From Bacteroidales bacterium (GTDB lineage Bacteria; Bacteroidota; Bacteroidia; Bacteroidales; P3): 34,669 nucleotides of DNA. The notes beneath the pieces are model-generated. The model was given only the letters and a program-made list of their open reading frames with translations, had not been told where the DNA came from and did no database searches. A program made the position numbers and the translations under genes. The stretch covers positions 1 through 34,669 of the forward strand of contig JAILAT010000011.1 of NCBI GenBank assembly GCA_024681475.1, given 5' to 3'. Each line of letters begins with the position of its first letter. The stretch's first letter is position 1. Shown here piece after piece: positions 1 to 7,204 of the stretch.

Positions 1-2
1 TA

Positions 3-791
3 TTCTTTAACATTGCAAATATTGTAAAAGAGAAAATTGAGGCAGGGCATCCACCAAGAGTATTGTTTCTAGAAAACGTCAGAGGTCTCAAGACCCATGA
101 TAAAGGTAAAACACTTAGTGTTATTCTTGCGACATTAAAAGAATTGGGCTATGACTATTCTTATGATGTACTTAATGCAAAATATTTTGGTGTTCCGCAA
201 AATAGAGAAAGATTGTTCATAGTTGCTTGGTACAGAGGGTTGGTCAATGTAAAAGAATTTAAATTTCCATATGGAATTGACCCAGATGGCAATACAATAT
301 ATGAAAAAGAGAAATTAAAAGACGGAACTTTGCCGACAAAGGTGTCTGATATTTTTGAACCATTCAGTACAATAGACCAATCCTACACAATAAGTGATAA
401 AATGTGGGAAGGTCATAAGAATAGAAAAGAGAGAAATAGACAAAATGGTAAAGGTTTCGGATATTCCTTGTTCAACAAAGATAGTGTATATACGAGTACA
501 ATCTCTGCAAGATACTGGAAAGACGGTAGCGAAATCCTAATTGACCAATCAGACAAAGGTCTTAATCCGAGAAAACTCACACCAGTAGAAGCCGGCCGTT
601 TGCAAGGGTATAGAATCATTGGTAATGGTTGGGAAAATCCAGAATGTGCAAATAATCAAAACTATAATCCATCAAATTTGGAATACCAAATAGTCGTTTC
701 AAAGAAAGAAGCCTACCATCAGTTTGGTAACAGTGTCGCCGTTCCTGTGATAAAAAGAATAGCATTTGAAATAATACATCAATTAATGTAG
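3..791 (+). CDS. C5-cytosine DNA methyltransferase, 5' end cut by window edge
   Basis: The gene transfers a methyl group from SAM to C5 of cytosine in a specific DNA site. The reading frame is open from base 3, so the N-terminus (SAM-binding motif I and the PC loop) lies outside the window; about 262 residues are visible. Visible family motifs are ENV (motif IV, just after base 63), the GVPQNRERLFIVA block (motif VI and beyond), a variable target-recognition stretch, then KLTPVEAGRLQGY (motif IX) and QFGNSVAVPV (motif X). The TTG at 63 is internal, not a start. The gene is AT-rich (21 G/C in bases 361-420) compared with the housekeeping genes, which suggests horizontal origin. It ends 2 bp before the McrB-like gene, so the two are probably co-transcribed, and the methylase probably protects self DNA from the adjacent McrB/McrC-type nuclease. 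The family call is secure; the target sequence cannot be read from this. Confidence 0.93.
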   Translation, partial: FFNIANIVKEKIEAGHPPRVLFLENVRGLKTHDKGKTLSVILATLKELGYDYSYDVLNAKYFGVPQNRERLFIVAWYRGLVNVKEFKFPYGIDPDGNTIYEKEKLKDGTLPTKVSDIFEPFSTIDQSYTISDKMWEGHKNRKERNRQNGKGFGYSLFNKDSVYTSTISARYWKDGSEILIDQSDKGLNPRKLTPVEAGRLQGYRIIGNGWENPECANNQNYNPSNLEYQIVVSKKEAYHQFGNSVAVPVIKRIAFEIIHQLM

Positions 792-793
792 CC

Positions 794-2524
794 ATGAATG
801 AATTATCTGATTTAAGAATACTGGCCAACAAAATGGTCGAAAGGTATAAAAACTTATACTCAGGCAATGATATAGAGCTCCCAAATGTTTTTAAAAAGAA
901 CGTCCACGAGATTTGGGGAGACGAGATAAAGTACAATCGCTTTTCTGCCATTGTCACCACAAAGCGAGAGAATTTAAATATCTATTTGCCTAACCAATGG
1001 TTCTATATTGCGGCTTTTTTCACGGAACTATACACAGAATTAAAAAATTACAAGGACGTTGCCGTTTCTGTTATTGAAAAAGATAGGCTTAAAGAACTGA
1101 AAGGGGATAAACTTTCTGAAAAGGAATTGTTAAAGATACAATCATTGGGATTAAGCGATGCTTCTAAAAATAATCTTATTAGATTTCTGACAGATTATGA
1201 CTGGTGGAAGGGTGGAAAAACCATTGATCGACAGGATTATTATGTTTCTCCAATATTGTCATATGCTGCTTTAGTAAATGTTTCCCAATCTTATATTGCT
1301 TCTCTTTCTGCGTTTCTCGCCGAGAACACCAAACTATCAGAATTGTTGCAGCAAAGTGCCATGATAGAGCATGTTTGTAGAACTGTAAATAAACTTGATT
1401 CAACTAACATTAGTTACATTAAATACCTCACCGCCCTGCGGACAAAGCCGTTTATGCTGTTGGCGGGAATCTCGGGGACGGGAAAGAGCAGGATTGTGAG
1501 GGGGATGGCGAAGGCTTGTTGGAAGGAGGGTGACCCTGAATACGGGAAGAGCCACCCGAGAAACTTCTGCATGGTGCAGGTGAAGCCCAACTGGCACGAC
1601 AGCAGCGAGCTGATCGGCTATGTGTCGCGTCTGAACGGCGAGAAGTTCGTCGTAGGGCCCTTCCTGCGCTTCATGGCGGCAGCACTCAAAGACCCCGATG
1701 TGCCTTACTTCCTCTGCCTCGACGAGATGAACCTCGCCCCAGTGGAGCAATACTTCGCTGAATACCTGTCGGTCATCGAGAGCCGCAAACTGAACCCCGA
1801 CGGCACTATCTCCACCGACCCCATCATCGAATATGAGAACACCGATGCGTATGGCAGCTTGATAGACCAACTGTTTGATACCCCTGAGGAACGCAAAACC
1901 TACAAGACCGATGAGGGCGGCAAGCGCCTCACCATCCCGCAGAACCTCTTCGTGGTGGGTACGGTGAATATGGACGAGACCACCTTCTCGTTCAGCCGCA
2001 AGGTGCTTGACCGTGCCATGACCATCGAGATGAACGAGGTGGACCTGCACGGCGGCTTGGAGAAAGGTGCTGGCAATGAGATAGGCTATATCGGCAACAG
2101 CATCATCGGCGATGCCGCCGAAGGCTGCGACATCTACGAAGACAACCGCGACCTCTGCGACCAAGTGCTGGCCTATCTGGAGCAGGTTAACGCCATTCTG
2201 GAGGGCAGTCCGTTCAAGATAGCCTACCGCACAAGAAACGAATTCTTGATGTATGCCGTCAATCGCCAGAAATTAGACGAGAAGTCGCAGCTGTGGCAAA
2301 GCCTCGACGAGATGACCTCGATGAAAATCCTCTCCCGCATCGAAGGCGACAACGACCGCACTCAGGCAGTCTTGGAGAAACTGAAAGACATAGTTGACAA
2401 GCAGATAAAAGCCCATATCCCCACAGCAGAAGACGGCAAGCCCGCCCTCAAGAGCATCTCCGCCGCCAAGATAGAAGAGATGCTCACCAAGCTGAAATCA
2501 GGTTTCACCAGCTACTGGGCATAA
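794..2524 (+). CDS. McrB-like AAA+ GTPase restriction subunit
   Basis: This is a 576-residue motor subunit of a McrBC-type restriction complex. Family knowledge is that such hexameric AAA+ proteins use GTP to drive translocation and activate the McrC nuclease. The Walker A GISGTGKS lies near residues 223-231, Walker B LCLDEMN near 305-312, and the McrB signature VGTVNMDETT near 388-397, followed by the sensor-like SRKVLDRAMTIEM. The first ~215 residues have no motif I recognise and occupy the position of the DNA-recognition domain. Base composition changes sharply within the gene: bases 1141-1200 have 17 G/C of 60, while 1561-1620 have 34 of 60. The switch near base 1430 coincides with the start of the AAA+ domain, suggesting domain replacement by recombination. 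It begins 2 bp after the methylase stop and is followed 14 bp later by the AlbA_2 gene. Confidence 0.92.
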   Translation: MNELSDLRILANKMVERYKNLYSGNDIELPNVFKKNVHEIWGDEIKYNRFSAIVTTKRENLNIYLPNQWFYIAAFFTELYTELKNYKDVAVSVIEKDRLKELKGDKLSEKELLKIQSLGLSDASKNNLIRFLTDYDWWKGGKTIDRQDYYVSPILSYAALVNVSQSYIASLSAFLAENTKLSELLQQSAMIEHVCRTVNKLDSTNISYIKYLTALRTKPFMLLAGISGTGKSRIVRGMAKACWKEGDPEYGKSHPRNFCMVQVKPNWHDSSELIGYVSRLNGEKFVVGPFLRFMAAALKDPDVPYFLCLDEMNLAPVEQYFAEYLSVIESRKLNPDGTISTDPIIEYENTDAYGSLIDQLFDTPEERKTYKTDEGGKRLTIPQNLFVVGTVNMDETTFSFSRKVLDRAMTIEMNEVDLHGGLEKGAGNEIGYIGNSIIGDAAEGCDIYEDNRDLCDQVLAYLEQVNAILEGSPFKIAYRTRNEFLMYAVNRQKLDEKSQLWQSLDEMTSMKILSRIEGDNDRTQAVLEKLKDIVDKQIKAHIPTAEDGKPALKSISAAKIEEMLTKLKSGFTSYWA

Positions 2525-2538
2525 AAAAAACTATAACC

Positions 2539-4293
2539 ATGAAGAAATTGACCAAACTCAGCGTACAATGGTTTTACAGCCTTTTGGAGAAAGGTGAGTG
2601 TGAGATATTGGACTTTAAAGAACAGTTGGAGAATAAAAGTGTATTTGGAAAATCTTTAAAGAGCTTTTCCTCCAGCTACGAAGAACTGGCACGGGATGTA
2701 GTTGCCTTTGCCAATTGCAAAGGTGGTTTTCTCTTCATTGGCATAGTAGATTCGACGAAGGAGATAAACACCGACTTTCAGTATACCGACGCAAAAGTAT
2801 TCGACCTCATCAAGCAGATTCAAGACCGTACAGAACCGACCATCACCCTTCAGGCCCACCGAATCAAGGTGAGTGGCACGGATCTTCTTGTCTTAGAAGT
2901 GCCTTTCTCTGAACAGATGCACCGCACGTCCAGAGGAGAATTCCTTATACGTTCAAACGATGGAAACCGACCGATTGAGCCATACGAGATGGCGACAATA
3001 CAATCGGAGAAAGGACTTATAGTATATGACCAAAAGACTTGGCATGTTTCTTCGACATCAGCAGACGTAGATGAGTTCGGGAATCCGTTGCCAGGATGGG
3101 TGGATAAGGATAGGGCTTCGCTTTTACGGCGGAGAATACAAGAAGCCCATCCAGACAGTCAATATCTTCGAAAACCATTGAGTGAACTGTTCGACTCTCT
3201 TGGTATGACAAAACAAGAAGGTGAAGAGACACTTCCGACCACTACAGGGGTGCTTTTTGTTGGTAACCAGCGTGCCCTGCGGGAGATGCCTTATTCACAA
3301 ATCAAATATATCCATTATTTTGAAGACGGGACTTATCAACCCTATGAATATACGGGAAGTCTGATTGAGATGGCCGAACAATGTTTCGGCCAGTTAAAAT
3401 CAGAGATACGGCAAAAAGAAATCCATTTTGGACTGTTCAGGGAATATGTGGAAGATTACCCAGAGGTTGTTTTGAGAGAGTTGTTGGTTAATGCTCTCGC
3501 ACATCGTGATTACAGTCGTCAACAAATAATAGAAATCAGGAAATACCCCACATATATTGAAATTGAAAGTCCAGGAGGATTCCCACAAGGTATAGACAAA
3601 TATAATTTCCTAAGGAAGACCAACGCCCGTAATCCATACATTATGGATATACTACGTGAAATTGGTTTTGCAGAAAAGGCCGGTAGTGGATTCGACAAGA
3701 TATTCCAATCGTTGTTGTCAAAAGGCAAGGACATTCCGATACCAGAAGAAACTAACCATTCCGTTATTTTCCGTGTAAAGGCAGAAATATGCTCCGAACA
3801 ATTGATGCAATTATCCTACCAATATGCACAACTTACGGGCCAAACAATGGATATGGATTACTTGTTGGTTATGAATCAAATTATTCAATCAGACAAAGGA
3901 TTAAGTTTCCAGCAACTTGAAGATGCTCCATACATTAGCAGTCTAAAACTGAGGCACATATTGTCCGATTTGTGTGAGAATGAGTTTCTGGAAACAACGG
4001 GGAAGACTTCGGGACAAAGATATATATTACATATTAGCAAACGTGCATCCACTAAGGAAAAGATAAATTATTCCATTACGAGAAAACAAACCAAGGCTCG
4101 TCAAAAAGAAGCCATTATAAGATATTTAGATGAGGTGGGGCAAATTGACAATTCTGATGCAAGACAATTGCTGAAACTTCCTCCGAAAGACGCATCGTTG
4201 GTTTCCCGACTATTCAAAGAACTCTTATTGGCGGAAGAAATTGTAATTATTAGTGAAAAAGGTAAAAATAAAAGGGTTTATGGTCGAAAGTAG
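2539..4293 (+). CDS. AlbA_2/Schlafen-type protein with divergent HATPase domain
   Basis: This 584-residue protein has the layout of the COG2865 family. An N-terminal AlbA_2 (Schlafen-like) domain covers about residues 18-155 (GECEILDFKEQL, VVAFANCKGGFLFIGI, FLIRSNDGNRPIEPYEM). A divergent GHKL/HATPase_c_4 domain covers about residues 305-395 (ELLVNALAHRDYS, IESPGGFPQGI, EKAGSGFDKIF), followed by a C-terminal region that reads like winged helices. Such proteins are often annotated as transcriptional regulators or putative helicases, and AlbA_2 proteins are common in defence islands; the molecular activity is not established. It lies between the McrB-like and McrC-like genes, which are normally adjacent, and is less GC-rich than either of their GC-rich parts (22 G/C in bases 3541-3600). 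It may regulate the locus or be an extra effector; that is inference. Confidence 0.85.
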   Translation: MKKLTKLSVQWFYSLLEKGECEILDFKEQLENKSVFGKSLKSFSSSYEELARDVVAFANCKGGFLFIGIVDSTKEINTDFQYTDAKVFDLIKQIQDRTEPTITLQAHRIKVSGTDLLVLEVPFSEQMHRTSRGEFLIRSNDGNRPIEPYEMATIQSEKGLIVYDQKTWHVSSTSADVDEFGNPLPGWVDKDRASLLRRRIQEAHPDSQYLRKPLSELFDSLGMTKQEGEETLPTTTGVLFVGNQRALREMPYSQIKYIHYFEDGTYQPYEYTGSLIEMAEQCFGQLKSEIRQKEIHFGLFREYVEDYPEVVLRELLVNALAHRDYSRQQIIEIRKYPTYIEIESPGGFPQGIDKYNFLRKTNARNPYIMDILREIGFAEKAGSGFDKIFQSLLSKGKDIPIPEETNHSVIFRVKAEICSEQLMQLSYQYAQLTGQTMDMDYLLVMNQIIQSDKGLSFQQLEDAPYISSLKLRHILSDLCENEFLETTGKTSGQRYILHISKRASTKEKINYSITRKQTKARQKEAIIRYLDEVGQIDNSDARQLLKLPPKDASLVSRLFKELLLAEEIVIISEKGKNKRVYGRK

Positions 4294-4451
4294 TTCTTTG
4301 CGGATTTCTTTGCAGTTTTTTCGTAATAAAGACAACTTTGAAAACATGTAAATTATTTATAATCATCATTATAACACCAAATCTCTTTGCAAGTCTCTTT
4401 GCAGTTTTTTAAAATTCAAACAATCTTGCAAAGACTTTTTTGATAACAAAC
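4294..4451 (+). repeat. CTTTGC repeat cluster in spacer before McrC-like gene
   Basis: The spacer between the AlbA_2 gene and the McrC-like gene is AT-rich and carries an ordered repeat. The unit CTTTGC-N6-CTTTGCAGTTTTTT occurs at 4296-4321 and again at 4385-4410, exactly 89 bp apart. A third, inverted element CTTGCAAAGA (4425-4434) is the perfect reverse complement of TCTTTGCAAG at 4384-4393, giving a 10-bp inverted repeat with a 31-bp spacer just upstream of the McrC start. Possible roles are an operator, an mRNA structure that tunes McrC expression, or a recombination scar. No good TAnnTTTG promoter box is evident here. Confidence 0.7.
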
Positions 4452-6578
4452 ATGGACCTCCTGCGCATCGAACACGAAGACTTCACGCTGACGGTGGAGA
4501 GTACCCAGTTCCAACGGATGTGGGACAAGGGCATGAGCATCCTCGGTGGCGAGAAGTTGATTTCCTCTTACCGATGGAGCGATGGCGTGGAGCATGTGGT
4601 GTTGATGCATGACAATGCAGAAATGGAGATTACAAAGGGCATTGCAGACGAAGCTGTGTTCTTCGAGCAGACGGACTATAGCGTGTGGGTGGATTTCAAG
4701 AAGAAGGTGACAAGGGCTTGGTTCGACAGTCCTCGCAAGGATGTCAACGACCGCTTCTCGTGGAAGGAGAGCAAGCAGCTGCTGGCGGGATACCTGAACT
4801 ATGGCAACGAGATAGGCCGTGCCGACATGCCGATATGCTACACCCTCGACGGCATTCAGAAACGCTTCGTCTTCTCCTACGATGTCATCTCGGCCAAACT
4901 CGACTACCACCACGACTGGAAAATCATCCTCCAGGACATTGAGGCCGAATACCGTATGCTCTCGCTTGACTACCTGAAGCGTACCTATCACGGCATCAAG
5001 GAGGAGAAAGGTGAGACATACGACATCATCTGGTGGAATATCTTCGGCGATTATCAGGAGCAGTTCTTACGCGCCTGCCACAACATCATCGACCGGCCAC
5101 GCCACCGACTGAAAGCCATTGAGACCTACAAGCGCGCCGACCAGATACGCCGCCTCACACCGCAGTTGGAGCAACAACTGGCCGAGCACCGCACGGAAGA
5201 AGCCCGCCTGTACCGCGTGGAGGAGCAGCAGAATACCTACAACACCCCAGAGAACCGTTTCCTGAAACATGCCCTGCTGTCAGTTCAGAAACGCTATGCA
5301 GCCCTGGCTGAAAGAGTCTTAACTCAGGATACTCGTATGGCCGACACCCACCGAGAGAGGATAGCCCGCACCCGCGACGAGCTGAACCGCCTGTCGCGAC
5401 ACCCCTTCTTCCGCACCGTGGGCCCCTTCGACGGCATCAAACAGGAATCGCTCATCTTGCAAAAGGATGTGAATTACTCCAAAGTATTCCACATCTATAA
5501 CATCCTGCAGAAGTCCTTCAGCCTCAACGATGGCCTCTACCGCATGGAAACCAAGGACATTGCCACACTGTACGAGATATGGTGCTTCATACAAGTGGAG
5601 AAGGTTGTCAAAGAGTTGACAGGCGCCGAACCTGAGCAGCATAGCCGCACAGAGATGAGCGGTCTCTTCACCTACAGCCTCGGCAAAGGCGAGCATTCGA
5701 AGATTATCTTCAAAAAAGATGATGTGACGCTTGCCGAGTTGGTCTACAATCCGCGACACAGCGATAAAGATGACGTCAAGGGAATCGGCGAATTGGAGTC
5801 GAAGACTGTGCCGCAGAAACCCGACATCGTGTTGCAGCTCACCAAAGACGACCTGCAAGAGGGCATGAAACTTACCTACCTCTTCGATGCCAAATATCGG
5901 CTGGAGAAAGATGGCAGCAATGATGTGCCGCCCGACGATGCCATAAACCAGATGCACCGCTACCGCGACGCCATTTACTATAATAGCAAACACCAGGACG
6001 AGAAGATAAAGAAAGAGGTCATCGGTGGCTATATACTCTTCCCCGGCCAGATGGACGACACCTCACGCTTCCGCAAGAGTATCGACGAAGTGAACATCGG
6101 TGCCTTTCCCATGCGTCCTGGTGACAACCAGCACGAACTATTGGCCAACTTCATCAAAGAGTTGCTGAACAAACACGCCGTGGAGATTGTAGAACAGGTC
6201 ATCCCACAAAAGGGCACCACTTTGGAAGTCAAGAACCGAGTCCTGATTGGCGTCGTCAAGCCCGATAATCCACAATACACTAACTTCCTCAATGGCACTG
6301 CCACCAGTTATTATTCTGGCGACACATTCCCGACCACCATACCACTCGACGGCATCGACTACTTCGCCCCATTTATACCCGGCAAAGGAATACGTGACCT
6401 TTATCTTGTAACAAGCATCCATACATCTACAAAGGCCAAAGGAACAGATGACGACAAGCTGCGCATCACCTTCGACCTTAAGTTTGCCCGTCAGCCGTTT
6501 GCAGACTATAAGATGGTTTCGCTCCCGATACAATATACATTCAACGACACCACCTTGGACAAACTGACCGCGGAATGA
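4452..6578 (+). CDS. McrC-like DUF2357 PD-(D/E)XK restriction nuclease
   Basis: This 708-residue protein matches the long McrC/DUF2357 type of nuclease partner. A DUF2357-like N-terminal and middle region includes the typical NTPENRFLKHALLSV near residues 262-276, within a helix-rich, possibly coiled-coil stretch. The C-terminal half contains the McrC block LYEIWCFIQVEKVV, then the nuclease core: PDIVLQL near residue 456 and YLFDAKYRL near residue 475, the Asp and D-A-K of a PD-(D/E)XK site. The protein is expected to cut DNA when driven by the McrB-like GTPase. I chose ATG 4452; an in-frame TTG at 4440 lies in the repeat spacer. The gene is GC-rich (37 G/C in bases 5101-5160), unlike the methylase and AlbA_2 genes. 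Its stop overlaps the ATG of the vsr remnant (ATGA). Confidence 0.88.
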   Translation: MDLLRIEHEDFTLTVESTQFQRMWDKGMSILGGEKLISSYRWSDGVEHVVLMHDNAEMEITKGIADEAVFFEQTDYSVWVDFKKKVTRAWFDSPRKDVNDRFSWKESKQLLAGYLNYGNEIGRADMPICYTLDGIQKRFVFSYDVISAKLDYHHDWKIILQDIEAEYRMLSLDYLKRTYHGIKEEKGETYDIIWWNIFGDYQEQFLRACHNIIDRPRHRLKAIETYKRADQIRRLTPQLEQQLAEHRTEEARLYRVEEQQNTYNTPENRFLKHALLSVQKRYAALAERVLTQDTRMADTHRERIARTRDELNRLSRHPFFRTVGPFDGIKQESLILQKDVNYSKVFHIYNILQKSFSLNDGLYRMETKDIATLYEIWCFIQVEKVVKELTGAEPEQHSRTEMSGLFTYSLGKGEHSKIIFKKDDVTLAELVYNPRHSDKDDVKGIGELESKTVPQKPDIVLQLTKDDLQEGMKLTYLFDAKYRLEKDGSNDVPPDDAINQMHRYRDAIYYNSKHQDEKIKKEVIGGYILFPGQMDDTSRFRKSIDEVNIGAFPMRPGDNQHELLANFIKELLNKHAVEIVEQVIPQKGTTLEVKNRVLIGVVKPDNPQYTNFLNGTATSYYSGDTFPTTIPLDGIDYFAPFIPGKGIRDLYLVTSIHTSTKAKGTDDDKLRITFDLKFARQPFADYKMVSLPIQYTFNDTTLDKLTAE

Positions 6579-6740
6579 CCGACACGATGACAGCGGAGCA
6601 GCGGCATAGGTGTATGTCGCAAATCAAAGGCAAGGGGACGAATCCTAAGCTGAAGGTGCGGCGGTAACTATGGCGCCACTGGTATCGGTATCAACTGAAT
6701 GTCAAAAGTGTGTCGGGAAACTATCCCTTGCAGATTGCTG
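6575..6740 (+). pseudogene. vsr: vsr-like very-short-patch repair endonuclease remnant
   Basis: An ATG overlapping the McrC stop (ATGA) opens a frame reading MTAEQRHRCMSQIKGKGTNP, the characteristic N-terminus of Vsr endonucleases (usual form TPEQRHRCMSxIRGKDTxPE). The frame meets TAA at 6665-6667, directly before LWRHWYRYQLNVKS, which still matches the next family block (LW..G.RYRLHVK). After about base 6720 the similarity is lost, and the catalytic core with the FVHGCFWH motif is absent. Vsr nicks T:G mismatches produced by deamination of 5-methylcytosine and is usually encoded beside a C5 methylase, as at the start of this window. The four-base overlap indicates it was translationally coupled to the McrC gene. 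The stop and the truncation make it non-functional unless a read error is responsible. Confidence 0.8.
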
Positions 6741-6879
6741 CCGAGGACAACAGCTAATAATTTGCGGCAAAAAGAATAAAAACGACGCTCGTTCAATGAT
6801 ATTAGTCACAGCACAAGGACATATTACACACGATTGTCACCCTGAATTTTAGCATCTTACGCATTTAATTAAAAAAAAT
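6741..6879. other. Gene-free stretch between vsr remnant and tRNA-His promoter
   Basis: From the end of recognisable vsr similarity to the tRNA promoter I see no credible gene. The 60-codon frame starting at 6670 has no family resemblance and is probably decay or linker DNA at the edge of the restriction island. It becomes AT-rich towards 6879. No direct repeat of the tRNA 3' end was found upstream by eye. Confidence 0.5.
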
Positions 6880-6910
6880 TTTGTCGGTTCCGGAAAAAGT
6901 AGTACTTTTG
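6880..6910 (+). promoter_or_regulatory. Bacteroidota-type promoter for tRNA-His
   Basis: TTTG at 6880-6883 and TACTTTTG at 6903-6910 match the -33 TTTG and -7 TAnnTTTG boxes, with 19 bp between. The boxes lie about 65 bp upstream of the tRNA and have no other target on this strand. Confidence 0.7.
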
Positions 6911-6975
6911 CAAATCTTTTCGAGGCCTGAAGAGGTGGCCGCTAGGATCCTCGGCAATGGCAGAAAAGACAGACG

Positions 6976-7052
6976 GTGGGCGTAGCTCAGCTGGTTAGAG
7001 TGGCAGATTGTGGATCTGTAGGTCGTGGGTTCGAGCCCCACCTCCCACCCCA
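6976..7052 (+). tRNA. tRNA-His (anticodon GTG)
   Basis: The sequence folds as a cloverleaf. D arm: GCTC/GAGT. Anticodon stem: GCAGA/TCTGT, with loop TTGTGGA (GTG at positions 34-36). Variable loop: AGGTC. T arm: GTGGG-TTCGAGC-CCCAC. The extra G at -1 (base 6975) facing discriminator C (7049) is the histidine identity pair, and CCA is encoded (7050-7052). In the acceptor stem GTGGGCG/CTCCCAC, six of seven pairs form; position 6:67 is a C/U mismatch. Confidence 0.95.
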
Positions 7053-7204
7053 AAAAAAGAGAGCCGAGAAATCGGACAAAACAGGCACCATTCTATGGCA
7101 CGACAGAACGAAGACAATTCCTCTGACGAAGCACACAAGAATGGTTGTTGTTTTTTATAGGGCTTCCTCACAGGCCTGTCCCACCAATCCACAAGAGTAA
7201 CGCG

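Noticed and set aside
1400..2164. 254-codon open frame antisense to the McrB-like gene
   Set aside because: It mirrors the GC-rich AAA+ coding region, has no family resemblance, and its left end falls where the host gene turns AT-rich, as expected for a shadow frame.
4294..4441. CRISPR array reading of the CTTTGC repeats
   Set aside because: Units are too short, only two long copies exist and they are 89 bp apart; no cas gene is nearby.
3..6578. Plain type IV McrBC system
   Set aside because: Not preferred because a C5 methylase is in the same tight cluster and a vsr remnant follows; a methylation-protected McrB/McrC-type system explains the set better.
6670..6852. 60-codon plus-strand frame after the vsr remnant
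   Set aside because: It starts inside the vsr remnant in a different phase and resembles no protein; more likely decay or linker DNA.
1..6975. Direct repeat of the tRNA-His 3' end as an attachment site
   Set aside because: I looked for the T-arm/acceptor sequence upstream and saw no copy; the element boundary, if any, is outside the window.
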